In this document: piece after piece, positions 45,765-55,023 of the stretch
Numbering within the stretch: position 1 is the first letter of the stretch
How the letters are laid out: every line of letters starts with the position of its first letter
NCBI GenBank assembly: GCA_947166355.1
Contig: CAMVDX010000010.1
Location: 20,225-84,224, forward strand
DNA: 64,000 bases
Direction of reading: 5' to 3'
DNA from: an uncultured Treponema sp.
GTDB lineage: Bacteria > Spirochaetota > Spirochaetia > Treponematales > Treponemataceae
Translations under genes and position numbers: made by a program
Notes under the pieces: model-generated
Databases searched by the model: none
What the model saw: only the letters and a program-made list of their open reading frames with translations
What the model was told of the DNA's origin: nothing

Positions 45765-47327
45765 ATGACTTCGCAATTGATTGGAAAGATTATTGCCTTT
45801 GTGCTTTATCTTGGTCTTATGGTTTTCATTGGACTTCGTAATGCAAAAGACAACAATTCTGCATCTGACTTTTTCCTTGGCGGACGCAAACTTGGTCCTT
45901 GGGTAACAGCCCTTTCTGCAGAAGCTTCGGACTCTTCTGCCTGGGTTTTGATGGGACTTCCAGGTCTCTGTTATCTTGGTGGTTTTAAAGAAACCTTCTG
46001 GACTGCAATTGGTCTTATAGTCGGAACTTACCTTGCCTGGCTTTTGATTGCTAAACCTTTACGCAAGTGTTCTATTACTTACGGTGACTCAATCACAATT
46101 CCTGAATTCCTTACAAACCGTTTTAAGGACAAAACACATATTCTTTCAATTGTATCATCTATTTTTATTGTACTGTTCTTTACTATATATACAGCATCTG
46201 GATTCGTTGCATGTGCTAAGCTTTTCCGTTCTGTATTTGGACTCAGCTGGAATACAGGTCTTTTGATTGGTTTTGTTATCATCCTTTCTTATACAATTCT
46301 TGGTGGATATAAGGCTGTTTGTACAACTGATTTTATTCAGGGTAGTTTGATTTTTATTGCCTTCATTATTTCTGGAATCGTAATTGTTGCTTCACTCGGT
46401 GGCTTTGGCAACGCTATTGAACAGGTTTCAAGCTTTACAGACAGAGCTCTCAGCGGAGAGTTTGGTTCTGCAATGGTAAAATCAATTACCGGCAACAAAT
46501 CTTTCAGCGCAATGTCTGCAATTTCAGCCTTTTCATGGTGTCTTGGTTACTTTGGTATGCCACACATCATCATTCGCTTTATGGGTTGCCGCTCAAATAA
46601 AGAAATTACAACAGCACGCCGTATTGGTATTGTATGGATGATTATTTCTTATATCGGTGCAGTTTTGATTGGTGCTCTTGGAACAGCTTATCTTTTGAAC
46701 AAGGGTATTATTCTTGGTGCTAATCCGGAAGAAGTTCTTACAGCTGGACTTAAGGCTCTTGGTACAGGAACTCAGGAAGCAGTATTCAGTGAAACAATGC
46801 TTAAGATGTTCCCAGCCTTTATTGCAGGTCTCTTCCTTTGTGGTATTCTTGCCGCTTCAATGTCTACAGCAGACTCACAGCTTCTTTCGGCTTCATCTGC
46901 AATTGGACAGGATATTTACAAGGGACTTATCAAAAAGAATGCAAGTGACAAAAACGTACTTCTCATTAGCCGAATTTGTGTATTTGTAATTGCTATTTTT
47001 GGACTTCTTCTTGCTCTTAATCCGGAAAGCTCAATCTTTAATCTTGTAGCTTTTGCATGGTCAGGCTTTGGTGGAACTTTTGGTCCGCTTATTATTCTGG
47101 CTCTTTACTGGAAGCGTACAACAGCTCCTGGTGCAATTGCAGGACTTATCTGTGGTGGTGTTACCGATGTTGCATGGCACTATCTACACGGTGGTCTTTT
47201 TGATGTATATGAAATTCTTCCTGCTTTCATAGTTTGTTTGGTTGTAACAGTAGTTGTTTCTCTGTTCACAAAACAGGATGAAGAAGTTGCAGCTAAGTTT
47301 GAAGAATACAAGAATTTAGCTGACTAA
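45765..47327 (+). CDS. putP: Sodium/proline symporter (SSS family)
   Basis: FFLGGRKLGPWVTALSAEASDSSAWVLMGLPG; GILAASMSTADSQLLSASSAIGQDIYK. Confidence 0.92.
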   Translation: MTSQLIGKIIAFVLYLGLMVFIGLRNAKDNNSASDFFLGGRKLGPWVTALSAEASDSSAWVLMGLPGLCYLGGFKETFWTAIGLIVGTYLAWLLIAKPLRKCSITYGDSITIPEFLTNRFKDKTHILSIVSSIFIVLFFTIYTASGFVACAKLFRSVFGLSWNTGLLIGFVIILSYTILGGYKAVCTTDFIQGSLIFIAFIISGIVIVASLGGFGNAIEQVSSFTDRALSGEFGSAMVKSITGNKSFSAMSAISAFSWCLGYFGMPHIIIRFMGCRSNKEITTARRIGIVWMIISYIGAVLIGALGTAYLLNKGIILGANPEEVLTAGLKALGTGTQEAVFSETMLKMFPAFIAGLFLCGILAASMSTADSQLLSASSAIGQDIYKGLIKKNASDKNVLLISRICVFVIAIFGLLLALNPESSIFNLVAFAWSGFGGTFGPLIILALYWKRTTAPGAIAGLICGGVTDVAWHYLHGGLFDVYEILPAFIVCLVVTVVVSLFTKQDEEVAAKFEEYKNLAD

Positions 47328-47388
47328 AGGGTAAAAAGTTTGGCATTACGAGGTTACAAAGTTCTGCCATAACGAAGTTGAAAAGTTC

Positions 47389-47461
47389 CGTCATTGCGAG
47401 CCGAAGACGAAGCAGTTCATAATTGTTGATTGCTTCGTCGCTGCGCTCCTCGCAATGACGT
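47389..47461. repeat. Family-A repeat
   Basis: CGTCATTGCGAGCCGAAGACGAAGCAGTTC..GATTGCTTCGTCGCTGCGCTCCTCGCAATGACG. Confidence 0.85.
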
Positions 47462-47534
47462 TGAAGCCATGATGACTATGCCCTCGCAATAACGAAGTAT
47501 TTGCAATTTCTTAATTTTCTGTTATACTGTTTCT

Positions 47535-47852
47535 ATGGATAATAACGAAGTAAAAAAAGGAATTTCTGAAGAGGAAATCGCTGCTACTATAAAAGAACTC
47601 TGTCATTTGATAAAAAAATCAGACGATGAGGCTTTTATTTATGATTTTTTCAATTGTCTGTTCACAAAACCGGAGCTTAAGGATATTGCAAACCGCTGGC
47701 TTTTAGTAAAGGAAATTGACGCAGGAACTACACAGCGTGAAATAGCAAATAAATTCAGTATGTCGCTTTGTAAAATTACCCGTGGTTCACGCGAGCTTAA
47801 TAAGGCTGACAGCGCCTTTAGAAAAATGCTGGAATTATTAAAAAATCAGTAA
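47535..47852 (+). CDS. trpR: TrpR-family regulator (Trp repressor or YerC/YecD-like)
   Basis: LFTKPELKDIANRWLLVKEIDAGTTQREIANKFSMSLCKITRGSRELNK. Confidence 0.8.
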   Translation: MDNNEVKKGISEEEIAATIKELCHLIKKSDDEAFIYDFFNCLFTKPELKDIANRWLLVKEIDAGTTQREIANKFSMSLCKITRGSRELNKADSAFRKMLELLKNQ

Positions 47853-47914
47853 ATTGAACTTCATTTTTCCCCGATAAATTGACTATAGATATGTATAAAT
47901 TTAAGAGGGGAAAT

Positions 47915-50701
47915 ATGAAAAGAAATTCGATATCAGGAATTCTTATTGTTGCCGGACTTTTGTTTGTTTCCGGCTGTGCATCTGCTCCTAAAAAAACTAC
48001 CAATAATGATACATCTGCAAAACTTACTCCGCAGGAGCTTCTTAAACAGAACAGAATAGATGAAGCAAAGCAGGAATTTGTAATGCCTTCGGATATAAAT
48101 GCTGTAGACGAAGATGGAAATACAGTACTGCACATTGCAGCACAGATAAATGATGCTGAACTTATTTCATATTTTATTTTTAAGGGAGCAGACCCTGAGC
48201 TTAAAAACTATGAAGGGGATACTCCGCTGCATGTTGCAATCAAAAATGATTCAATAGATGCTGCAAAAGCAATTTCTTCTGCAAGTAATACTCTTTTTTC
48301 ACGCGATTCTGAAGGATATACTGCTTTAGACCTTGGATTAGCTAGAAATGATGCCTATTATGATATCTTTATTACAACTAAGGCTGGTGAAATCCGTGAT
48401 GTTGACGGCCAGACTATTGTTCATTACTTTGTGCGGACAAAAAATCTTAAGGCAATCAGAAAATGTCTTGAAACTGGAATTCCGGTTTCTGTAAAGGATG
48501 ATAATGGTAAAACTCCGCTTGATGTAGCTTTTGAGAATCTTGATGATGAAGATTACGTAGAAATCGCTGCAGAACTTATTATGGGCGGTGCAGATGAAGT
48601 AGAAACCGAGTTTTCTTATTTTCAGGATGCTATGCTTGCCCGCAATGTAAATTCCCGCTTTGATGATGGCCAGACTCCGCTTCATCTTGCAGCAATCTAT
48701 GGTCATAATGCAATTGCAAAATACCTTTTGGAATGTGATGCTGATACAACTGTTCAGGACAGTTCGGGAGCAACTCCGCTTCATGAGGCTGTACGTTACG
48801 GTCACCTTGAGATTGCAAAGGCTCTTTTGAATTCTGGTGCTGATGTGAATGCAAAAGACAATTTAGGTAAAACTCCAGTAATGCTGATTCTTCCAAAAGA
48901 ACATCTTCTTGAAACATATAAGCTTCTTATAAATTATCGTGCCGACATCTCTCAAAAGGATATGTTTGGTGATACCATTCTTCATACTGCGGCAATGCAG
49001 GCAGTGGGAGCTTCTGTATTTTCACTTTTGATTTCGGCTGGTGCTGATATTGATGCACGAAATAAGGAAGGTGTAACTCCTCTTGCAATTGCAGTTCAAA
49101 AAAATGATCTTGAAACTGTAAGACTTCTTACTGCTGCCGGAGCAAATATTCATACTCAGGATACTAACGGAAATTCTCCGCTTGCTGTAGCTTTTGCTTC
49201 ATCTGAAGAAATGCTTGAGGCTATTGTAAATTATAATAATGCGGGACAGCAGGATTCTGAAGGTAATACTCCGCTTCATCTTGCTTTGATTACAGATGCT
49301 CCTCTTGCAAAGATTCAGTATTTGATTAGTCTTACAAATGATGTAAATATCCGAAACCGTGACGGTAATACGGCCTTATTCCTTGCAATTCTTAAAAATC
49401 GTCAGAAGGTAGGTGAACTGCTTCTTGCAAAGAATGCGGATATTTTTTCTGTAAATACTAATAGTAATTCTCCTTTGCGACTTGCCTTAAAATATGGCGG
49501 TTCTGTCCAGGACTGGCTTATTACTTCAAAGACTATTAAGGCAAAGGATGGAAGTGGTAATACTGTGCTTCATTATGCGGCCGAATGGAAGTATAAGGAT
49601 GCTGTTTCAAATCTTGTTCTCAAGGGTGCTGATATAAGTGCTAAAAATGCGAACGGAGAAACTCCGCTGTTTAGTGCCGTAAAGACTAATGATCCTGAAG
49701 TAATTCAGGTTGTAGTTGATGCCGGTGCTGATGTTCATGTGCGCGATAATCTTGGAAGCACCGTAATGCATACTGCTGTACGCTGGGATGCTCCGGCTTC
49801 TATTATGAAGCTGCTTGAGCTTGGGGTGAATGTAAATGCGCAGAATACCTCGGGTAAGTCTCCGCTTGCAGAGGCTGTTGTTGCGGGTAAGTATGATATT
49901 GCAAGAACTCTGCTTTCTAACGGGGCAAATGCAAATATCTGCGACTCAAATGGTGTTTCAATTTTGATGGATGCAATCCGCGGCTGTAGTAAGGAAAGTG
50001 TTCAGCTGCTTTTGAGTTATGGCGCAAATCCTAATGTTCAGGAAGTAAATGGACGTAATGCTTACCATGAGGCTGCTTACATGGCTGATAAGGATATTAT
50101 CAGACTTATAAGAAATGCGGGCGGAAATGCTCTTTCTCGTGACAAGCAGGGAAATACTCCGTTTTCTATTGTGCTTGGAAAGGATGAAAGCATAATTAAA
50201 GAGATTCTTGGTGATAATTATACAATTACTGATAGTGATGGTAATACTCCGGTGCATATTGCAGTTAAGGCAAAGGCTTCGGCAAGTCTTATTCAGAAAT
50301 TAATTGATGATGGATATCCGGTGGATACAAGGAACGCGGACGGTTATACAGCGCTCAATTATGCGATTGAGATGAATGACCTTCGTTCTTCTCTGGTACT
50401 GCTTGAAAACGGAGCAAATCCATTCCAGATGATTGATAAAAAAGGTAAAAACGGAATTTCGATTGCACTTGAAAATGGCAACGGAAATATGATTTCGAAT
50501 ATTGTAAAATATGCCGGAAAAATGACAGATGTTCAGGGAAATACAATTCTGCACTATGCAGCTAAAACAAGCTCTGCTGAAATGGTAAAGAAACTGATTT
50601 CTTATGGAATTGATAAAACTGTAAAGAATGTTTCCGGTGATACAGCGTATACAATTGCGGTAAGATGGCGACGCCCGGAAATTGCAGCGTTGCTCAAGTA
50701 G
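47915..50701 (+). CDS. Long ankyrin-repeat lipoprotein
   Basis: ATG 47915; IVAGLLFVSGCASAP lipobox; many units such as GQTPLHLAAIYGHNAIAKYLLECDAD. Confidence 0.92.
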   Translation: MKRNSISGILIVAGLLFVSGCASAPKKTTNNDTSAKLTPQELLKQNRIDEAKQEFVMPSDINAVDEDGNTVLHIAAQINDAELISYFIFKGADPELKNYEGDTPLHVAIKNDSIDAAKAISSASNTLFSRDSEGYTALDLGLARNDAYYDIFITTKAGEIRDVDGQTIVHYFVRTKNLKAIRKCLETGIPVSVKDDNGKTPLDVAFENLDDEDYVEIAAELIMGGADEVETEFSYFQDAMLARNVNSRFDDGQTPLHLAAIYGHNAIAKYLLECDADTTVQDSSGATPLHEAVRYGHLEIAKALLNSGADVNAKDNLGKTPVMLILPKEHLLETYKLLINYRADISQKDMFGDTILHTAAMQAVGASVFSLLISAGADIDARNKEGVTPLAIAVQKNDLETVRLLTAAGANIHTQDTNGNSPLAVAFASSEEMLEAIVNYNNAGQQDSEGNTPLHLALITDAPLAKIQYLISLTNDVNIRNRDGNTALFLAILKNRQKVGELLLAKNADIFSVNTNSNSPLRLALKYGGSVQDWLITSKTIKAKDGSGNTVLHYAAEWKYKDAVSNLVLKGADISAKNANGETPLFSAVKTNDPEVIQVVVDAGADVHVRDNLGSTVMHTAVRWDAPASIMKLLELGVNVNAQNTSGKSPLAEAVVAGKYDIARTLLSNGANANICDSNGVSILMDAIRGCSKESVQLLLSYGANPNVQEVNGRNAYHEAAYMADKDIIRLIRNAGGNALSRDKQGNTPFSIVLGKDESIIKEILGDNYTITDSDGNTPVHIAVKAKASASLIQKLIDDGYPVDTRNADGYTALNYAIEMNDLRSSLVLLENGANPFQMIDKKGKNGISIALENGNGNMISNIVKYAGKMTDVQGNTILHYAAKTSSAEMVKKLISYGIDKTVKNVSGDTAYTIAVRWRRPEIAALLK

Positions 50702-50704
50702 GTG

Positions 50705-50827
50705 TTAGCTTTTAGCTTTTAGCTATTAGCCATTAGCCATTAGCCATTAGCCATTAGCCATTAGCTATTGGTAGGGGGAGACTTCCCCCTTTATTGCTAA
50801 CCGCTAACCGCTAACCGCTAACCGCTT
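50705..50827. repeat. Two opposed heptamer arrays flanking a hairpin
   Basis: Nine TTAGCNN units (50705-50767), AGGGGGA-GACT-TCCCCCT (50773-50790), four GCTAACC units (50796-50823). Confidence 0.9.
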
Positions 50828-50833
50828 AAAAAA

Positions 50834-52183
50834 CTATGCTTCTTCGCGAGACAACATCAAGTTAGTAAGAATACCGAGAATAAGCGCACATGCTACGGTA
50901 CGAATCTCTACTGCGCCGAAGCTTACTACCATTCCGCCTACACCAGTTATGAAGATTACAGATGCAACGAAGAGGTTTTTGTTCTTGTTGAGGTCTACTG
51001 TCTGGAACATCTTGAAACCTGATACTGCAATGAAACCGTAAAGTGCTACGCAGACACCGCCCATTACACAGCTAGGAATTGTTTCGAGAAGTGCTACGAG
51101 TGGCGAAATCATTGAGAATATGATACAGATAAATGCACAGCCCCAGATAGAAATTGTTGAAGCGTTGCGTGTGATTGCTACACAGCCGATTGATTCTCCG
51201 TAAGTTGTGTTAGGACAGCCACCGAAGAATGTACTTACCATTGTTCCAACACCGTCTCCAAGCAATGTGCGTGTAAGGCCTGGTTCTTTGAGAAGGTCTG
51301 TACCAACGATTGTTGAGAGGTTTTTGTGGTCTGCGAGGTGTTCTGCAAATACTACAAAGGCAACCGGAACGTAAGCTGTGAACAGTGTGAGAAGATATTT
51401 TCCAGAGATTGCCTTGAGGCCTTCTGAACCACCGAGAAGGAAGGTGAACTTTGGAAGTGAGAGGTAGCCGTAGATTGAAGAGAAGTCGAGGCTCTTGAGA
51501 GCTCCGTAGTTGATTACTACGAGGCTGGCATTACCGCTGAGATTTCCGATAAGTGCGAAAATTGAAGCGAGAATATATCCTGCAAGGATTCCAAGAATGA
51601 ACGGAATAAGGCGTCCTACTTTTTTACCGTAAGTAGAACAGAGCATTGTTATGGCAAGTGTGAAAAGTCCGCAGATGAGGGCAACATAAGTGCTTCCGCC
51701 TTCTACGCTGGACTTCATAAGATCGCCGATGGCATTGCCTGAAAGGCTGAGTCCGATGATTGCAACTGTCGGTCCGATGATTACCGGTGGCATGAGTTTG
51801 TTAATCCATTCTACGCCGCAGACTTTTACGATGATTGCAATGATTACATATACGAGGCCTGCCATGAGGGCACCGATTATCAAGCCCCAGTAGCCTGCCT
51901 GCTCTGAAAGGCCGAGTGTTGCAGCACCTGCGAAAGCGCTGAACATTGAGCCGATGAATGCAAATGAGCTGCCTAAAAATACAGGGCTGGAACTTTTTGT
52001 GAACAGAAGGTAAACAATTGTTCCGACTCCGGCTCCGAAGAGTGCTGCAGAAGCTGTGAGTCCGTGGCCTATAATGGCTGGAACGGCAATTGTTGCTGCC
52101 ATAATTGCAAGAAGCTGCTGTAATGCGAACAGTACAACTTTGCCGAATTTTGGCTTGTCCTTGATTCCGTAAATCAAATCCAT
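50834..52183 (-). CDS. uraA: Uracil/xanthine permease (NCS2 family)
   Basis: QQLLAIMAATIAVPAIIG; VAFVVFAEHLADHKNLSTIVGTDLLKEPGLTRTLLGDGVGTMVSTFFGGCPNTTYGES. Confidence 0.92.
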   Translation of the reverse strand: MDLIYGIKDKPKFGKVVLFALQQLLAIMAATIAVPAIIGHGLTASAALFGAGVGTIVYLLFTKSSSPVFLGSSFAFIGSMFSAFAGAATLGLSEQAGYWGLIIGALMAGLVYVIIAIIVKVCGVEWINKLMPPVIIGPTVAIIGLSLSGNAIGDLMKSSVEGGSTYVALICGLFTLAITMLCSTYGKKVGRLIPFILGILAGYILASIFALIGNLSGNASLVVINYGALKSLDFSSIYGYLSLPKFTFLLGGSEGLKAISGKYLLTLFTAYVPVAFVVFAEHLADHKNLSTIVGTDLLKEPGLTRTLLGDGVGTMVSTFFGGCPNTTYGESIGCVAITRNASTISIWGCAFICIIFSMISPLVALLETIPSCVMGGVCVALYGFIAVSGFKMFQTVDLNKNKNLFVASVIFITGVGGMVVSFGAVEIRTVACALILGILTNLMLSREEA

Positions 52184-52276
52184 TTTGATTCTCCTTTTTT
52201 GATTGTTGAATTTAAACTATTATATTATATTAAAAGTAGGTGGTAAAGAATTTTAACATGGGAGGATTGCATTTTT

Positions 52277-53440
52277 ATGGCTGATTTTTTTGATTATCTT
52301 AATTGGCGCGGAGATTTGAGTTTTGATCAGGCTCCTTTTAACAAGATTGATGCGCTGTTACTTGCCCATGTAACATATTCGATTTTTGATGGAGTAGTTT
52401 CCGAATCATTTGACAACCGAAAAACCTTTGCTCAGGTTGCAAAGGACTTTGCGGCTATGCCGGATTATGAGGAACGTATAAATATCGGCTTTTTGATTAA
52501 TAAACATACTGCGGAGTTAATGTTTAAGTGTGCCGAATGTGAGCGTTACCGTAATGTTGAGCTTTGTGGCTTTAGAAATATTTATAGTGAAGAAAGAGTA
52601 GAGCAGTTTGCTGCGGTTACTTATCTTATAGAAGGAAAGCATGATGGGGTGGACTCTTGTAAGTTTCCTGTTATTGCCTTGCGCGGTACTGATGATACGA
52701 TAGTAGGCTGGAAGGAAGATTTTAATATTGCCTGGCTTCCTCAGATTCCGGCTCAAAAGGATGCTCTTGAATATTTTAATGAGGCGGCAGCAAGCCTTGA
52801 TGGAGATTTTATTTTTACCGGACATTCTAAAGGTGGAAATCTTGTTATAAATACTGCTGTTAATTGTGATAAAGCTTTGCAAAAGCGTATAAGTAAGGTT
52901 TATAACTTTGATGGACCGGGTTTTGAGAATGATTTTTTTAATACTCCGGAATATAAGACTGTGGAAAATAGAATACTCTCATTCTATCCAGGCTTTTCTG
53001 TAGTAGGAATGATTTTTCATCATCCGGCTAACTACGAAATTGTAAAAAGCGAAGGATTTGCTTTCTGGCAGCATGATGCAATGAACTGGCAGATTATGGG
53101 CTGTAACTTTGTGAACGAAGCGGAGTTTACTGAAGAAAGCCGGCTTTTTTACACTGCCTTTAATGAATGGATAGATAAGCTTAATACTGAACAAAAAAAG
53201 AACTTTGTTGAAACAATGTTTTGTATTCTTGAAGCTTCTGGTGCAAAAACAAATAACGAAATAGAAAAGGATGCTATAAAAGCAACTGCCCGCATGGTAA
53301 CTGCCTATGCAGAAATGGACAAATCTCGCCGTAAGGAATTGAAAACGATTCTGAGTATGTTTAAGGATGTTATTGCAGATGATATTCCTATCTTTAAGCC
53401 GCTTGTTCTGTTAAAAAATAATTTGCGAATAATGAACTAA
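52277..53440 (+). CDS. Mbeg1-like (DUF2974-type) alpha/beta hydrolase
   Basis: MADFFDYLNWRGDLSFDQAPFNKIDALLLAHVTYSIFDG; GHSKGGNLVINTA (GxSxGG). Confidence 0.85.
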   Translation: MADFFDYLNWRGDLSFDQAPFNKIDALLLAHVTYSIFDGVVSESFDNRKTFAQVAKDFAAMPDYEERINIGFLINKHTAELMFKCAECERYRNVELCGFRNIYSEERVEQFAAVTYLIEGKHDGVDSCKFPVIALRGTDDTIVGWKEDFNIAWLPQIPAQKDALEYFNEAAASLDGDFIFTGHSKGGNLVINTAVNCDKALQKRISKVYNFDGPGFENDFFNTPEYKTVENRILSFYPGFSVVGMIFHHPANYEIVKSEGFAFWQHDAMNWQIMGCNFVNEAEFTEESRLFYTAFNEWIDKLNTEQKKNFVETMFCILEASGAKTNNEIEKDAIKATARMVTAYAEMDKSRRKELKTILSMFKDVIADDIPIFKPLVLLKNNLRIMN

Positions 53441-53457
53441 GGTTTTATAATTTAGAT

Positions 53458-53802
53458 ATGAGTGATACAACAATTGTTACAGGCAGTCCTGTAGGACGCC
53501 ATCTGGATTCTCTTGGTGAAGGAAAGCCTGCTTCTTATCTTATGTTTAATCATAAAAAGGTTGAACTGATTGCCAAAATTACTATTGGTCGTGATACCGA
53601 CAACGATGTGGTTGTTGATAATAAACTTGCAAGCCGCCATCATGCTATGATTCAGAAAATCAAAGATGCATATTTTATTAAGGATGTTGGAAGTACAAAC
53701 GGAACCTTTATTAATGGAGCCCGCATTCCGAATGAAAAATATGTAAAGCTGAATCCTGGTGATAAAATTTCGATTGGTAACATGAGTCTGGTGGTTTCAT
53801 AA
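53458..53802 (+). CDS. FHA-domain protein
   Basis: ITIGRDTDNDVVVDNKLASRHHAMIQKIKDAYFIKDVGSTNGTFING. Confidence 0.93.
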   Translation: MSDTTIVTGSPVGRHLDSLGEGKPASYLMFNHKKVELIAKITIGRDTDNDVVVDNKLASRHHAMIQKIKDAYFIKDVGSTNGTFINGARIPNEKYVKLNPGDKISIGNMSLVVS

Positions 53803-53808
53803 TTGCTT

Positions 53809-53835
53809 TGTCATTCCGAACTTGATTCGGAATCT
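53809..53835. repeat. Family-B palindromic repeat
   Basis: TGTCATTCCGAACTTGATTCGGAATCT. Confidence 0.85.
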
Positions 53836-53841
53836 CTTGTT

Positions 53842-53948
53842 GCAGATGCTGAAACATAGGGAGCGACACTGCTATGCAGTGTAAAAACAGTCCAGTGGAC
53901 TGTTTTTAGCGAGTCTCCGAGCTGCTATGCTGCGAAGGTTCAGCATTA
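53842..53948. repeat. Long hairpin, family-E-like
   Basis: GATGCTGAA..TTCAGCAT outer pairing; inner TAAAAACAGTCC-AGT-GGACTGTTTTTAGC resembles the gatB-tail hairpin. Confidence 0.6.
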
Positions 53949-53958
53949 CGTTTTAAGG

Positions 53959-55023
53959 ATGCTGGCTTTGGATTCAATCTATAAAAAGATTTCAGATATA
54001 CTTTCCTCTAATACGCTGCCAGTTTATGATGTTTTCTTTGAGCTTTTAAATGAAGTTTCGGAATTGCTTGAAAATGAGAAAACTGGGGCGTCGGGCTATC
54101 GGCCTGCTGCATCAGATGGCGGAGTAGGCGGTCTTCTGGATTTTCATAAGGATGAGCTGCCGGTTGTTGTAATTCCTGATTTTCATGCACGACCTTATTT
54201 TTTACAGAATATTCTGAATTATAAGATTTTTGATGATGCTACGGTTTACGAAGCAATTGCTGAGGCCAGAGTTCGACTTTTGAGCGTGGGTGATATTCTT
54301 CATACTGAAAGAGGAACCCGTGAACGGTGGATTGCGGCCGAGGCTGAATTTAACAGCGAAATATTTACAGGGCCTGCGATGTCTGCGGAGATGCTGGAAG
54401 GTTTGAGCCTGTGGTGTGCCCTTATGGAATTGAAAAAAAGTTATCCTGATAGAGTACATATTCTGAAAGGAAATCATGAAAATATTCTGAATGAAACCGG
54501 CGGTGGAGATTTTGCATTCCGAAAGCTTGCTGACGAGGGAGAAATGTGCCGCTGTTTTGTTCAGGAATATTACGGTGATGATATTCTGTATCTGATTAAT
54601 TGTATAGAAAAGAGTCTGCCTCTTTATTTTTTCGGAAAGCGATGTGCTGTATCTCATGCTGAGCCTATGCGTGTTTTTTCAAGGGAAGAGCTTATTGATG
54701 CCAGATTGTATTCAGGTGTTGTAAAGGGATTAATCTGGACAAATAATGGTGAAGCTATGCCGGGTAGTGCTGCGGGAACTGTCAGCAGACTTTTTGAAAG
54801 TTCTGTAGCCGCAGGGGAAAATGATGTAAAAAAATCTGGTAGTGTGTATGTGCCCGAAGGTTATGTAAGTCTTGGAGGACATAGACCTGTTACTGGAAAT
54901 TATAAAATTTTGCAGAACGGAACTTATATCCAGATTCATAATCCTGCAAGACAGAATATTGTTTTTGTACGGCCGGAGCGAAGTATAAATTTAGAAAGTG
55001 ATATTTTAGGGGTAGCAATATGA
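53959..55023 (+). CDS. Calcineurin-like/PPP-type metallophosphoesterase
   Basis: IPDFHARPYFLQNIL, GDILHTERGTRERW, KGNHENILNETGGGDFAF, SHAEP. Confidence 0.82.
   Translation: MLALDSIYKKISDILSSNTLPVYDVFFELLNEVSELLENEKTGASGYRPAASDGGVGGLLDFHKDELPVVVIPDFHARPYFLQNILNYKIFDDATVYEAIAEARVRLLSVGDILHTERGTRERWIAAEAEFNSEIFTGPAMSAEMLEGLSLWCALMELKKSYPDRVHILKGNHENILNETGGGDFAFRKLADEGEMCRCFVQEYYGDDILYLINCIEKSLPLYFFGKRCAVSHAEPMRVFSREELIDARLYSGVVKGLIWTNNGEAMPGSAAGTVSRLFESSVAAGENDVKKSGSVYVPEGYVSLGGHRPVTGNYKILQNGTYIQIHNPARQNIVFVRPERSINLESDILGVAI

Noticed and set aside
50705-50827. Heptamer arrays as a CRISPR or replication iteron array
   Set aside because: No spacers and no replication or partition genes nearby; reported only as tandem repeats.
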